40,371 nt of DNA from assembly GCA_024281145.1 (NCBI GenBank), contig JAMXLN010000071.1, positions 1 through 40,371 of the forward strand, in the 5' to 3' direction. Below are positions 17,764 to 26,168 of this stretch, in pieces (positions within the stretch are counted from its first letter, which is position 1; each line of letters starts with the position of its first letter). A program made the translations under genes and the position numbers. The notes beneath the pieces are model-generated. The model ran no database searches, was not told the DNA's origin, and was given only the letters and a program-made list of their open reading frames with translations. This stretch comes from Hyphomicrobiaceae bacterium. Its GTDB lineage: Bacteria; Pseudomonadota; Alphaproteobacteria; Rhizobiales; Hyphomicrobiaceae.

Positions 17764-18930
17764 CTAGACCCCGGTCCCCTCATACACGCGATAAACCCGC
17801 TGACCCAGACGCGACAGCAGCTCGTAGCCGATGGTGCCGGCTCGGTCCGTGAGATCGTCGACCGTGACACGGTGGCCCATCACCTCAACCCAAGCGCCGC
17901 GGCGGGCGAGTTCGGGCGGTACTTCGGTCACGTCAGCGGTGATGAAATCCATGGAGACGCGGCCGACGATGGGCACCGGGTAGTCCCCGATGTAGCCGAC
18001 CGGACCGGCTTCGCCGGTCGCCACGCTCAAGGCCCGCAGAAACCCGTCCGCATAGCCCACGGCAATGGTGGCGATGCGCGAGGGTTTCGCGACCTTGTAG
18101 GTGGCACCATAGCCGATGGATTGACCCGGGCTCACCTCCCGCACCTGCAGGATCTTGGCGGCGAGCCGCACCACCGTCTGCATGGGATTGGGCTTATTCT
18201 CGTGCGCTCGGCCGCCGTAGAGCGCAATGCCGGGCCGCACGAGATCAAAATGATAGGGCTGGCCCAAGAACAGGCCGCCGGAATTAGCAAGGCTCGCCGG
18301 CGCGGGCGGAAGCTTGGCGCGCAGCGCTTCAAAGCGCAGGCGCTGGCGCTCGTTCATGGGGTCCTCGGCGTGGTCCGCACAGGCCAGATGGCTCATGACG
18401 AGCGTGGTCTCGAAGGCCGACAATAGCTCGGGAGACGCCGCCAGCTCTTCAAGCTCGCTCTCGGGCATGCCGAGACGGTTGAGCCCGGTGTCGATGTGGA
18501 TGGCCGCGGCCATGCGCCGCCCTCGCGCGCGGCAATAGGCGGCCCAATCGCGCACCTCGGGAAGGCTCGCCAGCACGGGGCGCAGGTCGAAACCGGCATA
18601 GTGGGGCTCGGCGCCCGGCAGCAAGCCATCCAGCACGTAGATGGTGGCGCCAGGCTGCACTTCGCGCGCCGCGCGGCCTTCGTCCACGCTGGCGACGAAG
18701 AACGTCTTGCAACCTTCACTGGTGAGGGCTTTGGCGATGGGTGCCAGTCCCAGGCCATAGGCATCGGCCTTGAGGACGCCAGCGCACTCAGCGCGGCCGG
18801 AGGCCTGGTTGAGCCGAGCCCAGTTGGCGCGCAGTGCATGGAGGTCAACGGTGAGGACGGCACGCGCGGATAAGGGAACGGGGACCCGCGGATAAGTCGG
18901 GACAGCGACGGGTCCTGCATCCCGCGACAT
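17764..18930 (-). CDS. alr: alanine racemase
   Basis: Alr interconverts L- and D-alanine to supply D-Ala for peptidoglycan. The PLP lysine is K54 in AGVLKADAYGLG and the opposing catalytic tyrosine is Y274 in SIGYGATYK. The C-terminal domain keeps the typical GRVSMDFITADVTEV stretch. The track ORF starts 53 codons upstream inside dnaB, but the real ATG at 18930 overlaps the dnaB stop by one base (TGATG), which points to translational coupling. Length 388 aa, typical. The dnaB-alr-radA order is common in this order of bacteria. Confidence 0.96.
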   Translation of the reverse strand: MSRDAGPVAVPTYPRVPVPLSARAVLTVDLHALRANWARLNQASGRAECAGVLKADAYGLGLAPIAKALTSEGCKTFFVASVDEGRAAREVQPGATIYVLDGLLPGAEPHYAGFDLRPVLASLPEVRDWAAYCRARGRRMAAAIHIDTGLNRLGMPESELEELAASPELLSAFETTLVMSHLACADHAEDPMNERQRLRFEALRAKLPPAPASLANSGGLFLGQPYHFDLVRPGIALYGGRAHENKPNPMQTVVRLAAKILQVREVSPGQSIGYGATYKVAKPSRIATIAVGYADGFLRALSVATGEAGPVGYIGDYPVPIVGRVSMDFITADVTEVPPELARRGAWVEVMGHRVTVDDLTDRAGTIGYELLSRLGQRVYRVYEGTGV

Positions 18931-20471
18931 CACCCGCGCCGCTCCGGCACGTATTGATCGCGGGCCAGATCGGAGAACCGGGTGACGTTGCCGTCGAACT
19001 GCAATGCCACGGTGCCAATGGGACCGTGCCGTTGCTTGCCGATGATGACCTCGGCCCTGCCGTTGACGAGCTGCATCTTGGCCATCCAATCTTGGAACTC
19101 GATCGTTCCCTCCGCCGGCTTCAACCGCTCCAGATAATACTCCTCCCGAAACACGAACAAGACAATGTCGGCGTCCTGTTCGATGGAGCCCGATTCGCGC
19201 AGGTCCGAAAGCTGAGGGCGCTTGTCCTCCCGAGCCTCGACCGCGCGCGACAGCTGCGATAGCGCCAAGATGGGAATGCTGAGCTCCTTGGCAAGCGCCT
19301 TGAGCCCAGTCGTGATCTCCGACACCTCCTGCACGCGATTGTCACCTTTCTTGGATGTGCCGGTCATCAATTGCAGGTAGTCGACCACAAGCAGGCCCAG
19401 GCCCTGCTGGCGCTTGAGCTTGCGCGCGCGGGCGGCGAGCTGGGCGATGGAAAGGCCACCGGTCTGATCAATAAAGAGGGGAATGGAAGCCATCTCCTGG
19501 CTCACCTCGACGAGCCGTTTGAACTCGCTCTCGTCGATCATGCCCCGGCGGATCTTCTCGGAGGGAATGCCGGCCTGCTCGGAGAGGATGCGGGTGGCAA
19601 GCTGCTCGGCCGACATTTCGAGCGAGAAGAAGCCCACCACGGCGCCGTCGTGCCCGGGATCATCGTGTCCGGGATCCCCGGCAGGGAGGCCGCCGTTGCG
19701 GGCGATGGACTGCGCGCGCGCCCGGGCAACATTAAAGGCGATATTGGTGGCAAGCGCCGTCTTGCCCATCGACGGTCGACCGGCCAGCACGATGAGGTCG
19801 GAGGGTTGCAGTCCGCCCATCTTGGCATCGAGCCCAGCAAAGCGGCTGGCGATGCCGGAGAGGTGGCCATCGCGCTTATAGGCGCTACCTGCCATCTCGA
19901 TGGCCGTCGTGAGGGCATGATTGAAGGCGAGAAAACCCTGACCGTACTTGTCCGTCTCGGCCAACGAGAAGAGCCGTGTCTCGGCCTCCTCGATCTGCTC
20001 CTTGGGCGGAAAGTCGACCGGTGCATCGTAAGCGGCATTGGCCATATCCTCGCCGATCAAGATCAATTGTCGGCGGATGGCAAGATCGTAGATGGTGCGG
20101 CCATAGTCGCGTGCATTGATGATGGTCGCGGCATTGGCAGCGAGCCGGCCCAGGTATTGCGGTACGCTCAAGGTCTGATCGATCGGCTCAGCGGTCTCGA
20201 AGAACGTCTTCAGCGTGATGGGGGTTGCCTGCTTGCCCGAGGCGATCAGCTTGCACAGCGTTGCAAAGATCTGCTGGTGCAGGGGATCATAGAAATGCTG
20301 ATCCTCAAGGAAGCCCGAGACGCGGTCGTGCGCCTCGTTGTTGACGAGGATGGCGCCGAGTAGAGCCTGCTCGGCCTCGATGTTGTGGGGCGCAGCCCGA
20401 AACGGGAGGGCTTCAGCCGCGCCAGCCTTGGCAGCGCCCTCAGCGGGCCTGCGGCGTGTGAGTTCGATCAT
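18930..20471 (-). CDS. dnaB: replicative DNA helicase
   Basis: DnaB is the hexameric helicase that unwinds DNA ahead of the replisome. The N-terminal domain starts at PHNIEAEQALLGAIL. The C-terminal RecA fold has Walker A AGRPSMGKTAL (K237), FFSLEMSAEQLATRIL, the Walker B region LLVVDYLQLM, and the arginine-rich C-terminal stretch. Between Walker A and FFSLEMS there is a linker with a duplicated DPGHD unit, coded by a 15-bp direct repeat. Alphaproteobacterial DnaB proteins often carry an insert at this place. Length 513 aa. No clear Shine-Dalgarno sequence precedes the ATG. It begins the dnaB-alr-radA-cvpA-purF run. Confidence 0.96.
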   Translation of the reverse strand: MIELTRRRPAEGAAKAGAAEALPFRAAPHNIEAEQALLGAILVNNEAHDRVSGFLEDQHFYDPLHQQIFATLCKLIASGKQATPITLKTFFETAEPIDQTLSVPQYLGRLAANAATIINARDYGRTIYDLAIRRQLILIGEDMANAAYDAPVDFPPKEQIEEAETRLFSLAETDKYGQGFLAFNHALTTAIEMAGSAYKRDGHLSGIASRFAGLDAKMGGLQPSDLIVLAGRPSMGKTALATNIAFNVARARAQSIARNGGLPAGDPGHDDPGHDGAVVGFFSLEMSAEQLATRILSEQAGIPSEKIRRGMIDESEFKRLVEVSQEMASIPLFIDQTGGLSIAQLAARARKLKRQQGLGLLVVDYLQLMTGTSKKGDNRVQEVSEITTGLKALAKELSIPILALSQLSRAVEAREDKRPQLSDLRESGSIEQDADIVLFVFREEYYLERLKPAEGTIEFQDWMAKMQLVNGRAEVIIGKQRHGPIGTVALQFDGNVTRFSDLARDQYVPERRG

Positions 20472-20636
20472 GCAGCGCGAGGTAGGCGGATTCGCGTGCG
20501 CCCGGCAGCGAGAATTGCCCCGAAGCGCGCGCCTGCGCTTGCGTTTTCCTCGTTCTCCACAGAGGGCGGTTGCGACCGCGCAAGGCCAGCGCGCCTTGCG
20601 TTATGGCAGGCTCTCAGCGGGGCTGGCGATCCAGGT

Positions 20637-20696
20637 CCGATCATGGCCCCTATGATGGTCCCGATGATGCGCCCGATGTTGGGCCCGATCATGCGG
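20637..20696 (-). repeat. 12-bp degenerate tandem repeat, five copies
   Basis: Units ccgatcatggcc, cctatgatggtc, ccgatgatgcgc, ccgatgttgggc and ccgatcatgcgg follow each other head to tail, with a sixth weaker unit after them. They lie in the 278-bp spacer between cfa and dnaB, about 165 bp upstream of the dnaB start. On the minus strand the repeat reads as Ile-Gly-rich in a short ORF that has no other support. No gene is seen in the rest of this spacer. Confidence 0.75.
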
Positions 20697-20749
20697 CGAT
20701 CATGGCCGCGGCGCGCCCCGGCGAGGCCCAGAAGGCCACCGCTGACAAG

Positions 20750-21997
20750 CTATTCGCCCGCCATGCGCGGGCGCTCCGCGCTTTCGTGCTCGATGATGCC
20801 GCGCTCGGCCTTGAACATGTAGTCGCGGGTAATCGGCAGGGCGCTCACGCGCTTGGCGAGCTGCACCTGGAATACCACGAGGTTTTGATGGCGGAAGGCC
20901 GCCTCGGAAGCAGCAAGGTAGAACTCCCACATCCGGCAGAACGTCTCATCGCGGATGGCCGCGGCCTTGTCCCAGTTGGCAAGGAAGCGCTTGCGCCAGG
21001 CGCGGAGGGTCTCGGCGTAGTGCAAACGCAAGACCTCCAGGTCCGTGATGATGAGCCCGGTGCGCTCGATCGCCGCCACCATCTCCGACAGCGCCGGGAT
21101 GTAGCCGCCTGGAAAGATGTATTTGGCGATGAACGCGTTGGTGGCAGCTGGCGGTTCGGCGCGCCCGATGGAGTGGATCAAGGCAACGCCATCGTCGCTG
21201 AGCAGGTCGCGTACCTTGCGAAAGTAGGTTCCGTAGTGGTTCACGCCCACGTGTTCGAACATGCCCACTGATACGATCCGGTCGAAGCAACCCACGACCT
21301 TGCGGTAGTCCTTGAACTCGAACCGGACGGCGCGACCCAGGCCTTCCCTGCCGGCGCGCTCGCGCGAAATCTTGAGCTGTTCGTTGCTCAACGTGACGCC
21401 CGTCACATCGCAGTGGGCGACCTTGGCAAGATAGAGGGCAAGGCCACCCCAGCCCGAGCCCACGTCGAGCACACGCTGTCCGGGTTCGATGGCGAGCTTG
21501 GCGGCGAGATGACGCTTCTTGGCGAGCTGCGCTTCCTCCAGGTCTGCACCTTCCGTGAAGTAGCCGCAGGAGTACTGCCGGTCGGAATCGAGAAAGAGGT
21601 CATAGATGGCGCCATCGATGTCATAGTGGTGCGCCGCGTTGCGCCGCGCGCGGCCGGATGGATTGAATTGCTTTAACCGACGCAGCACGTAGCGGCCCGC
21701 AGCGAAACCGTTGGTCCAACCCGGCAACGGTCCGCCCTGGAGATTGACCAGCATGAGCTCGAGGAAATCGTAGATGCTGCCCTCGACCATGCTGAGACGG
21801 CCGTGCATGTAAGCTTCCCCCAGTGCCAGCTGAGGGTCGCGCACGAGCTGTCGCTCCAGTCGCCTGTCGGAGAGCCGCAAGGAGATGGCTGGTGGTGTGC
21901 CATCACCGTAGCGGTGGGCGGTGCCGGCCGCATCAATCAGAGTTAGCGCGCCGCGCCGGACGATGCGACGCAAGAGGATGTCGAGCAACGTGAACAT
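20750..21997 (-). CDS. cfa: cyclopropane-fatty-acyl-phospholipid synthase
   Basis: Cfa methylates the double bond of unsaturated acyl chains in membrane phospholipids using S-adenosylmethionine. The SAM-binding motif VLDVGSGWGGLALYLA is clear, preceded by HHYDIDGAIYDLFLD and YSCGYF and followed by VSVGMFEHVG and the FPGGYIPALSE region, all characteristic. The N-terminal domain (to about residue 110) is the lipid-binding part. I start it at 21997 (MFTLLDILLRR), giving 415 residues; a consensus -10 about 65 bases upstream makes the earlier ORF-track starts unlikely. It lies between rplI and dnaB, where many relatives have no extra gene. It has its own likely promoter. Confidence 0.94.
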   Translation of the reverse strand: MFTLLDILLRRIVRRGALTLIDAAGTAHRYGDGTPPAISLRLSDRRLERQLVRDPQLALGEAYMHGRLSMVEGSIYDFLELMLVNLQGGPLPGWTNGFAAGRYVLRRLKQFNPSGRARRNAAHHYDIDGAIYDLFLDSDRQYSCGYFTEGADLEEAQLAKKRHLAAKLAIEPGQRVLDVGSGWGGLALYLAKVAHCDVTGVTLSNEQLKISRERAGREGLGRAVRFEFKDYRKVVGCFDRIVSVGMFEHVGVNHYGTYFRKVRDLLSDDGVALIHSIGRAEPPAATNAFIAKYIFPGGYIPALSEMVAAIERTGLIITDLEVLRLHYAETLRAWRKRFLANWDKAAAIRDETFCRMWEFYLAASEAAFRHQNLVVFQVQLAKRVSALPITRDYMFKAERGIIEHESAERPRMAGE

Positions 21998-22061
21998 GAC
22001 GCAACACCACGCGATTGCGGCTTCGACCCCCTCTGTGCTCCGTGTTCGTAGTCTTTGATCC

Positions 22062-22092
22062 ATTATACGGAAGTGGCGCAGTAGCGCTACTG
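22062..22092 (-). promoter_or_regulatory. cfa promoter -10 with a 14-bp palindrome over the -35 region
   Basis: On the minus strand TATAAT stands at 22067-22062, about 65 bases before the cfa start. There is no good -35 at 16-18 bp. Instead a perfect 14-bp palindrome, CAGTAGCGCTACTG (22079-22092), occupies that place. This suggests a promoter that depends on, or is blocked by, a dimeric regulator. The regulator is not identifiable. Confidence 0.5.
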
Positions 22093-22287
22093 GCAACGCT
22101 CAAGATCACTTGCTGACACAACACGAAGGATCCAAGGCGGGTCTCAGAGCACAACGCGCGTCGCGCAAGAAGGCTCCGGCAGCGCGCATGGCGTGCACTC
22201 CGGACGCAGATCTCCGCCCCAAGGCACGCAAGGCGCCTCGGGGGGACGAGCTCGCGCAGCTCACGTGAGGGCAAAGCACGCTGGCGC

Positions 22288-22311
22288 GCAGCGGCAGTGA
22301 CGAGCCGCTGC
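22288..22311 (-). terminator. hairpin after rplI
   Basis: GCAGCGGC and GCCGCTGC form a perfect 8-bp stem around an 8-base loop, 20 bases past the rplI stop. It lacks a T-run on the minus strand, so it may be a processed 3' end or a weak terminator of the ribosomal-protein operon. Confidence 0.45.
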
Positions 22312-22330
22312 AACCCTCAGCGCGGGTGGG

Positions 22331-22939
22331 TCAGGGCTGAGGCGTTTCTGGCCGCGTGGCCTCCTCGCCCTCGCCGCGCTGGCGCGCCAAGGCCTCGTCC
22401 TCAAACAGCGCATCGGGATTGAAGGTCTCGAGTTGGAGCGCCTCGTCTTTCACCACCGTCACGTCTTCGCCGCGCGCTTGCCGCTCGGCCTCGTCCTCGG
22501 AGCGCGCAACGTTGAGGGTGACTTGCACGATCACCTCCGGATGCAAGGCCACGCGCGTCGGGTGGAGGCCAAGCGTCTTCATGGGCCGGTCGAGGACGAC
22601 CTGACGGCGATCGATATTGAACCCGCCGGCGGTCACCAGGTCGGCGATATCGCGCGTGGTAACGGAGCCGTAGAGTTGGCCGGTATCTCCCGCCTGCCGA
22701 ATGGCGAGAAAGATCTTACCCGACAGCTTGGTTGCGACGGCCTCCGCGTCCTTCTTGAGCTCAAGGTCGCGCGCTTCGAGCTGCGCGCGATCCTTCTCGA
22801 AGCGCGCCTTGTTCTCAGGGGTGGCGCGCAGGGCCTTCTTCTGCGGCAGCAGGAAGTTGCGTGCGTAGCCATCCTTGACGGTGACCACATCGCCCATCTG
22901 GCCCAAGCGGCCGATGCGCTCCAGAAGGATGACTTGCAT
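22331..22939 (-). CDS. rplI: 50S ribosomal protein L9
   Basis: L9 binds 23S rRNA near the base of the L1 stalk and helps keep the reading frame. The N-terminal RNA-binding domain is typical: [41 protein letters not shown] long helix follows, then the C-terminal domain with [12 protein letters not shown] and [14 protein letters not shown]. Beyond about residue 150 there is a 50-residue acidic extension rich in Glu, longer than in E. coli L9 (149 aa) but usual in alphaproteobacteria. It is the last gene of the rpsF-rpsR-DUF2232-rplI run. Confidence 0.97.
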   Translation of the reverse strand: MQVILLERIGRLGQMGDVVTVKDGYARNFLLPQKKALRATPENKARFEKDRAQLEARDLELKKDAEAVATKLSGKIFLAIRQAGDTGQLYGSVTTRDIADLVTAGGFNIDRRQVVLDRPMKTLGLHPTRVALHPEVIVQVTLNVARSEDEAERQARGEDVTVVKDEALQLETFNPDALFEDEALARQRGEGEEATRPETPQP

Positions 22940-22966
22940 GATGTTGCTCCTGTTGGCGGAGGTGTT

Positions 22967-23914
22967 TCAGGATGGGCCCGGCGGTGTGCCGAGGCGGCGG
23001 GAAAGTTTCAGGGCGGGCTCGAGCAAGCCCGCGACCGTGAGCGCGAGGCCCATGTAGGGCCCAAAGATGAGGAGCCCCACGTAGACGATCCAGAGGAGCC
23101 ATTGGCCGCGACCTCGGGCAATCGCGTGCATCAGGGAGAGGCCGGCGATCAAATAGGCAAAGAGCAGGGCGCCCGTAAAGCTGGTGCCGGCTACGCTAAT
23201 GACGCCTGGGCCAAACGATGCAGCGACCGCCAGCGCGGAAAGGAGCACCAACCACGGTGGGTAGGCGAGTGCCGCCAGGTCGGGCCAATCGCGCGCGAGC
23301 CGCCCGGAGGCGCGGATGATGCGACCGGCAAGGTAGAGATTGAGCGCGAATATCGCCGTCCAATAGGCCGCGAGCGCACCGGGCAGGGCCGACACGAGGA
23401 ACTCGGAGAGAGCCTCGATCTGCCGCTCGTCCAGAGGTTTCATGCCGAGCTCGGGGGCACGGGCGGAAAAGACGCGAAAGAATTCGCCCATCGGCGCGCG
23501 CAAAGGCTCATAGCTGCCGCCGATGAGGGGCAACACGACAACAGGCAGGGCGCCTCCATAAAGGGACACCGCCGCCAGGAGCCGGCCTAGCGGATAGAAT
23601 TGCCGCGCTCCAGGATTTTGGGGCTGCGACCGGCTCAGGTAGGCCAGGTAGGGAAAGAGGGCAACGGGTAGGCCGAGCGCCAAGAAGTAGCCGGCTGAGA
23701 ACGGCGGGCCGGCGAGCAGGCCCATCAGGAGGGCGCCCGCGACGGCTCCGGCTGCGGCTGGCAGCCATCCCCAACCGAGACCCACCAGCAGTGAGGGAAG
23801 CGGCGTGAGCACGAGCAGCAGGGTGCCCATGAGCGGCGCGCCGTGCGCTGCCGAATAGAACAGCAGCGCCGAGGCCAAACCGCCGCCGACACCGATGAAG
23901 AGGCTGAAGGGCAT
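22967..23914 (-). CDS. DUF2232 family membrane protein
   Basis: A 315-residue protein with about eight hydrophobic segments and very short loops, placed between rpsR and rplI. A DUF2232 membrane protein at this exact place is typical of Hyphomicrobiales, and the sequence fits in length and pattern (LFIGVGGGLASALLFY at the start, and the ALPVVVLPLIGGSYEPLR and FSARAPELG regions in the middle). Its function is unknown. The conserved location suggests co-expression with ribosomal proteins rather than a role in the ribosome. It starts 75 bp after rpsR and ends 27 bp before rplI. Confidence 0.85.
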   Translation of the reverse strand: MPFSLFIGVGGGLASALLFYSAAHGAPLMGTLLLVLTPLPSLLVGLGWGWLPAAAGAVAGALLMGLLAGPPFSAGYFLALGLPVALFPYLAYLSRSQPQNPGARQFYPLGRLLAAVSLYGGALPVVVLPLIGGSYEPLRAPMGEFFRVFSARAPELGMKPLDERQIEALSEFLVSALPGALAAYWTAIFALNLYLAGRIIRASGRLARDWPDLAALAYPPWLVLLSALAVAASFGPGVISVAGTSFTGALLFAYLIAGLSLMHAIARGRGQWLLWIVYVGLLIFGPYMGLALTVAGLLEPALKLSRRLGTPPGPS

Positions 23915-23989
23915 GGGTTGCGCTGTCCCGCCGCGGCGGTTAGGGGCGAGGCCGTTGGCGGCGCCGCCCCAACTGTGGGGACATCCCCC

Positions 23990-24238
23990 CTACTTGATCA
24001 CGTAGGGCAAAAGCCCAATGAAGCGAGCCCGCTTGATGGCCTTGGCGAGTTCGCGTTGCTTCTTGGCGGACACGGCCGTGATGCGGCTCGGTACAATCTT
24101 GCCCCGCTCGGAAACGTAGCGGCTCAGCAGCCGCATATCCTTGTAGTCGATCTTGGGGGCCTTATCGCCCGAGAAGGGGCATGTCTTGCGCCGGCGATGA
24201 AACGGCCGACGGGCAGGGATGGTCGCGATCTCGGCCAT
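23990..24238 (-). CDS. rpsR: 30S ribosomal protein S18
   Basis: S18 pairs with S6 on the platform of the 30S subunit. The 82-residue protein has the conserved core [23 protein letters not shown], then [37 protein letters not shown], with the usual basic ends. It starts 3 bases after rpsF ends, so the two partners are made from adjacent reading frames. Confidence 0.98.
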   Translation of the reverse strand: MAEIATIPARRPFHRRRKTCPFSGDKAPKIDYKDMRLLSRYVSERGKIVPSRITAVSAKKQRELAKAIKRARFIGLLPYVIK

Positions 24239-24241
24239 GGC

Positions 24242-24772
24242 TCAGCTCTCCTCGGAGGGGGCTGCCGTCTCGCCATCGCGCTCGCGCGGCGGCCGTGGTC
24301 CCCGCGGGCGATCCCGATCACCGCCTTCGCGGTCGCGCCGGAAGCCGCCGCCCCCGCCACGATCGCCACGCAAGCCACCGCGGTCACCGCGGAAGCCACC
24401 GCGGTCGCCGCGGAAGCCGCCGCGGTCGCCATCGCGCCGATCGTCGCGGTCGCTCTTGCGCATTTGCACGGAGGGTTCGGTCTCGTGCTGCTCGACGCGA
24501 ACCGTCAGAAAGCGGATGACGTCGGGGGACAGGCCCATGCGGCGCTCCATCTCGGCAATCGCGGCCGCAGGTGCGTCGATGTTCATCAGCGAATAGTGGG
24601 CTTTGCGGTTCTTCTTGATCTTGAACGCGAGGCTCTTGAGGCCCCAATACTCATTCTTGCCGACCCGCCCGCCGCCTTCGCTGATGACTTCGCTGTATTC
24701 CTTCGTCAACGCTTCGACTTGCGCCTGGCTGATATCCTGGCGCGCCAAAAACACGTGCTCATAGAGCGGCAT
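24242..24772 (-). CDS. rpsF: 30S ribosomal protein S6 with RG-rich tail
   Basis: S6 binds S18 and 16S rRNA on the 30S platform. The core covers residues 1 to about 100: [42 protein letters not shown] and the [11 protein letters not shown] strand. It is followed by a roughly 75-residue tail with GDRGGFR repeats and then an Arg/Asp/Pro-rich end. Alphaproteobacterial S6 proteins commonly have long charged tails; the RGG-like repeats here suggest a flexible RNA-binding extension. The start at 24772 has GGAAAGG at good spacing. The track ORF begins 156 codons upstream across the promoter region and is wrong. Length 176 aa. Confidence 0.96.
   Translation of the reverse strand: MPLYEHVFLARQDISQAQVEALTKEYSEVISEGGGRVGKNEYWGLKSLAFKIKKNRKAHYSLMNIDAPAAAIAEMERRMGLSPDVIRFLTVRVEQHETEPSVQMRKSDRDDRRDGDRGGFRGDRGGFRGDRGGLRGDRGGGGGFRRDREGGDRDRPRGPRPPRERDGETAAPSEES
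24372..24434 (-). repeat. 21-bp in-frame repeat encoding GDRGGFR units of S6
   Basis: Three consecutive 21-bp units, aagccaccgcggtcaccgcgg and two close variants, code the seven-residue repeats. They differ at only a few positions, which points to recent duplication in the tail. Confidence 0.8.
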
Positions 24773-24964
24773 AGGTTGGCCTTTCCTTCCGTCACTGCTC
24801 GCTCCGGCGCAAAGCCCCTTTTGGGCCCGCGGCACATCGGTGCACGGAAAGGCCCAAAGGACCCGAAAGAGCGGAGACACCGGGAGCCGGGCATTGCCCT
24901 GCCGTCCCGCCTGGGTGCGAGCCGGCCTCCCGTTCAGCCTCCAACCGGAGCGGGTGGTGCGGTT

Positions 24965-24993
24965 GTTATACGCAATTGCCTCGAGCGGGCAAG
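24965..24993 (-). promoter_or_regulatory. likely promoter of the rpsF-rpsR-DUF2232-rplI operon
   Basis: On the minus strand CTTGCC, a 17-bp spacer, then TATAAC fits the alphaproteobacterial housekeeping consensus well. It lies about 190 bp before the rpsF start. Confidence 0.55.
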
Positions 24994-25126
24994 TGCAAAG
25001 GCAGCGGGCGGGATGGGGAGGCCGACGTGGCTCACACCGTGACTTGTCGCCAGTTCCCTCCGGAACTGCCGGTCGATCGGGAGGCCTATAGAAGGGGCTT
25101 GCGCTGAGCTTGGCATAGGCGTTCAG

Positions 25127-25155
25127 CTTGACAGCCAAGCCGGCGCTCGTGTCTA
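25127..25155 (+). promoter_or_regulatory. possible promoter of the fabD operon
   Basis: CTTGAC is a perfect alphaproteobacterial -35. At 17-bp spacing stands TGTCTA, a weak -10. The implied transcript would have a leader of about 30 bases before fabD. Confidence 0.4.
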
Positions 25156-25190
25156 AGCGCACCCGCAAGTGGTGCAATCTGGTTCGGCCA

Positions 25191-26156
25191 ATGACTGTTG
25201 CGTTCGTGTTCCCGGGACAGGGTAGCCAGGCGGTGGGCATGGGGGCCGAGCTGGCCAGGGCTTACGGGTCCGCCCGGGCGCTCTTTGATGAGGTCGACGC
25301 TGCGCTCGGCCAGAAGCTCTCCGAGATCATGTTCAACGGCCCGCTTGAGGTCCTGACGCTAACGGAGAACGCCCAACCCGCCCTGATGGCTGTGTCGCTT
25401 GCGGTCATCCGAGTGCTGGAGCAGGAGAAGGGTTTCCGCCTCGCGGACAAGGTAAAATACGTGGCCGGACACTCGCTGGGCGAATATTCCGCGCTCGCCG
25501 CAGCGGGCGCGCTCAAGGTGGCCGACGCGGCGCGCCTTCTGCGGCTGCGCGGCCAGGCCATGCAGGCGGCAGTGCCCGTAGGGCAGGGGGCGATGGCAGC
25601 GCTGCTGGGCGTCGGCAAGGAGGCTGGCGAGAAGCTTGCCGCAGAAGCCGCGCAGGGGGAGGTTTGCCAACTTGCCAACGATAATGAGCCCACGCAGGCG
25701 GTGATTTCCGGCGCCAGGGGTGCCCTGGAGCGGGCTGCGCAACTCGCCAAGGCGCACGGCGTGCGCCGCTTTATCGCGCTCAATGTCAGCGCTCCCTTCC
25801 ATTGCGCCCTGATGCAGCCCGCGGCTGACGCCATGGCCAAGGCGCTCGCCGAGGTCGAGATCAAGGCGCCCGCAGTACCGCTCGTTGCCAACGTGCTAGC
25901 TGCCCCGATCAGGGATCCGGCGGCAATCCGCCAAGGCCTGGTGGAGCAAGTGACGGGCACCGTGCGCTGGCGCGAATGCGTGGCGCGGATGGCCGCCGAC
26001 GGCGTTAACCACATCTATGAGATCGGCTCGGGCAAGGTGTTGGCTGGACTAGCCAAGCGCATCGTGCCGTCCCTCAACGCAAGCGCGGTCGGCACGCCAC
26101 AGGACATCGATGCGATACTGCCGGCACTCACGGACGGCGCAATCGGGCTCAGGTGA
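25191..26156 (+). CDS. fabD: malonyl-CoA:ACP transacylase
   Basis: FabD moves malonyl from CoA to acyl carrier protein, supplying extender units for fatty acids. The nucleophile is S95 in [16 protein letters not shown] and the catalytic histidine is H204 in APFHCALM. The N-terminal [14 protein letters not shown] oxyanion-hole motif is intact, as is the Q in [10 protein letters not shown]. The start at 25191 gives 321 residues; the track ORF adds 21 residues that run over the promoter region. No strong ribosome-binding site is visible. It is followed by fabG after 12 bases. Confidence 0.97.
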   Translation: MTVAFVFPGQGSQAVGMGAELARAYGSARALFDEVDAALGQKLSEIMFNGPLEVLTLTENAQPALMAVSLAVIRVLEQEKGFRLADKVKYVAGHSLGEYSALAAAGALKVADAARLLRLRGQAMQAAVPVGQGAMAALLGVGKEAGEKLAAEAAQGEVCQLANDNEPTQAVISGARGALERAAQLAKAHGVRRFIALNVSAPFHCALMQPAADAMAKALAEVEIKAPAVPLVANVLAAPIRDPAAIRQGLVEQVTGTVRWRECVARMAADGVNHIYEIGSGKVLAGLAKRIVPSLNASAVGTPQDIDAILPALTDGAIGLR

Positions 26157-26168
26157 TAGGGGACGGGC

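Larger units (their letters stand above)
21998..22330. other. 333-bp spacer between cfa and rplI
   Basis: The spacer holds the cfa promoter region and the hairpin after rplI. Otherwise I see no gene: the ORF reading across it on the minus strand is Arg/Ala-rich, has no ribosome-binding site and runs into the cfa start. Confidence 0.5.
24773..25190. other. 418-bp divergent spacer between rpsF and fabD
   Basis: The spacer carries the candidate rpsF and fabD promoters. The rpsF leader between its likely transcription start and the ATG is about 185 bases, GC-rich and able to fold (for example around GCGGGCCCAAAAGGGGC), so it could hold an S6/S18-binding autoregulatory structure, which is known in other bacteria. 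I cannot identify the structure by eye. No gene is seen here. Confidence 0.4.

Noticed and set aside
20468-20692. 74-aa Ile/Gly-rich ORF upstream of dnaB
   Set aside because: The frame comes from the 12-bp repeat, a multiple of three; no start signal or known domain.
22433-23590. 385-aa ORF antisense to rplI and the DUF2232 gene
   Set aside because: No domain content; it spans two genes and a spacer on the other strand.
24706-24894. 62-aa ORF overlapping the rpsF start
   Set aside because: Arg-rich, without a clear ribosome-binding site; most of it is leader and shifted rpsF sequence.
23843-25042. 399-aa ORF antisense to rpsR and rpsF
   Set aside because: Low-complexity Ala/Thr/Pro content derived from the S6 repeat tail; covers clear ribosomal genes.
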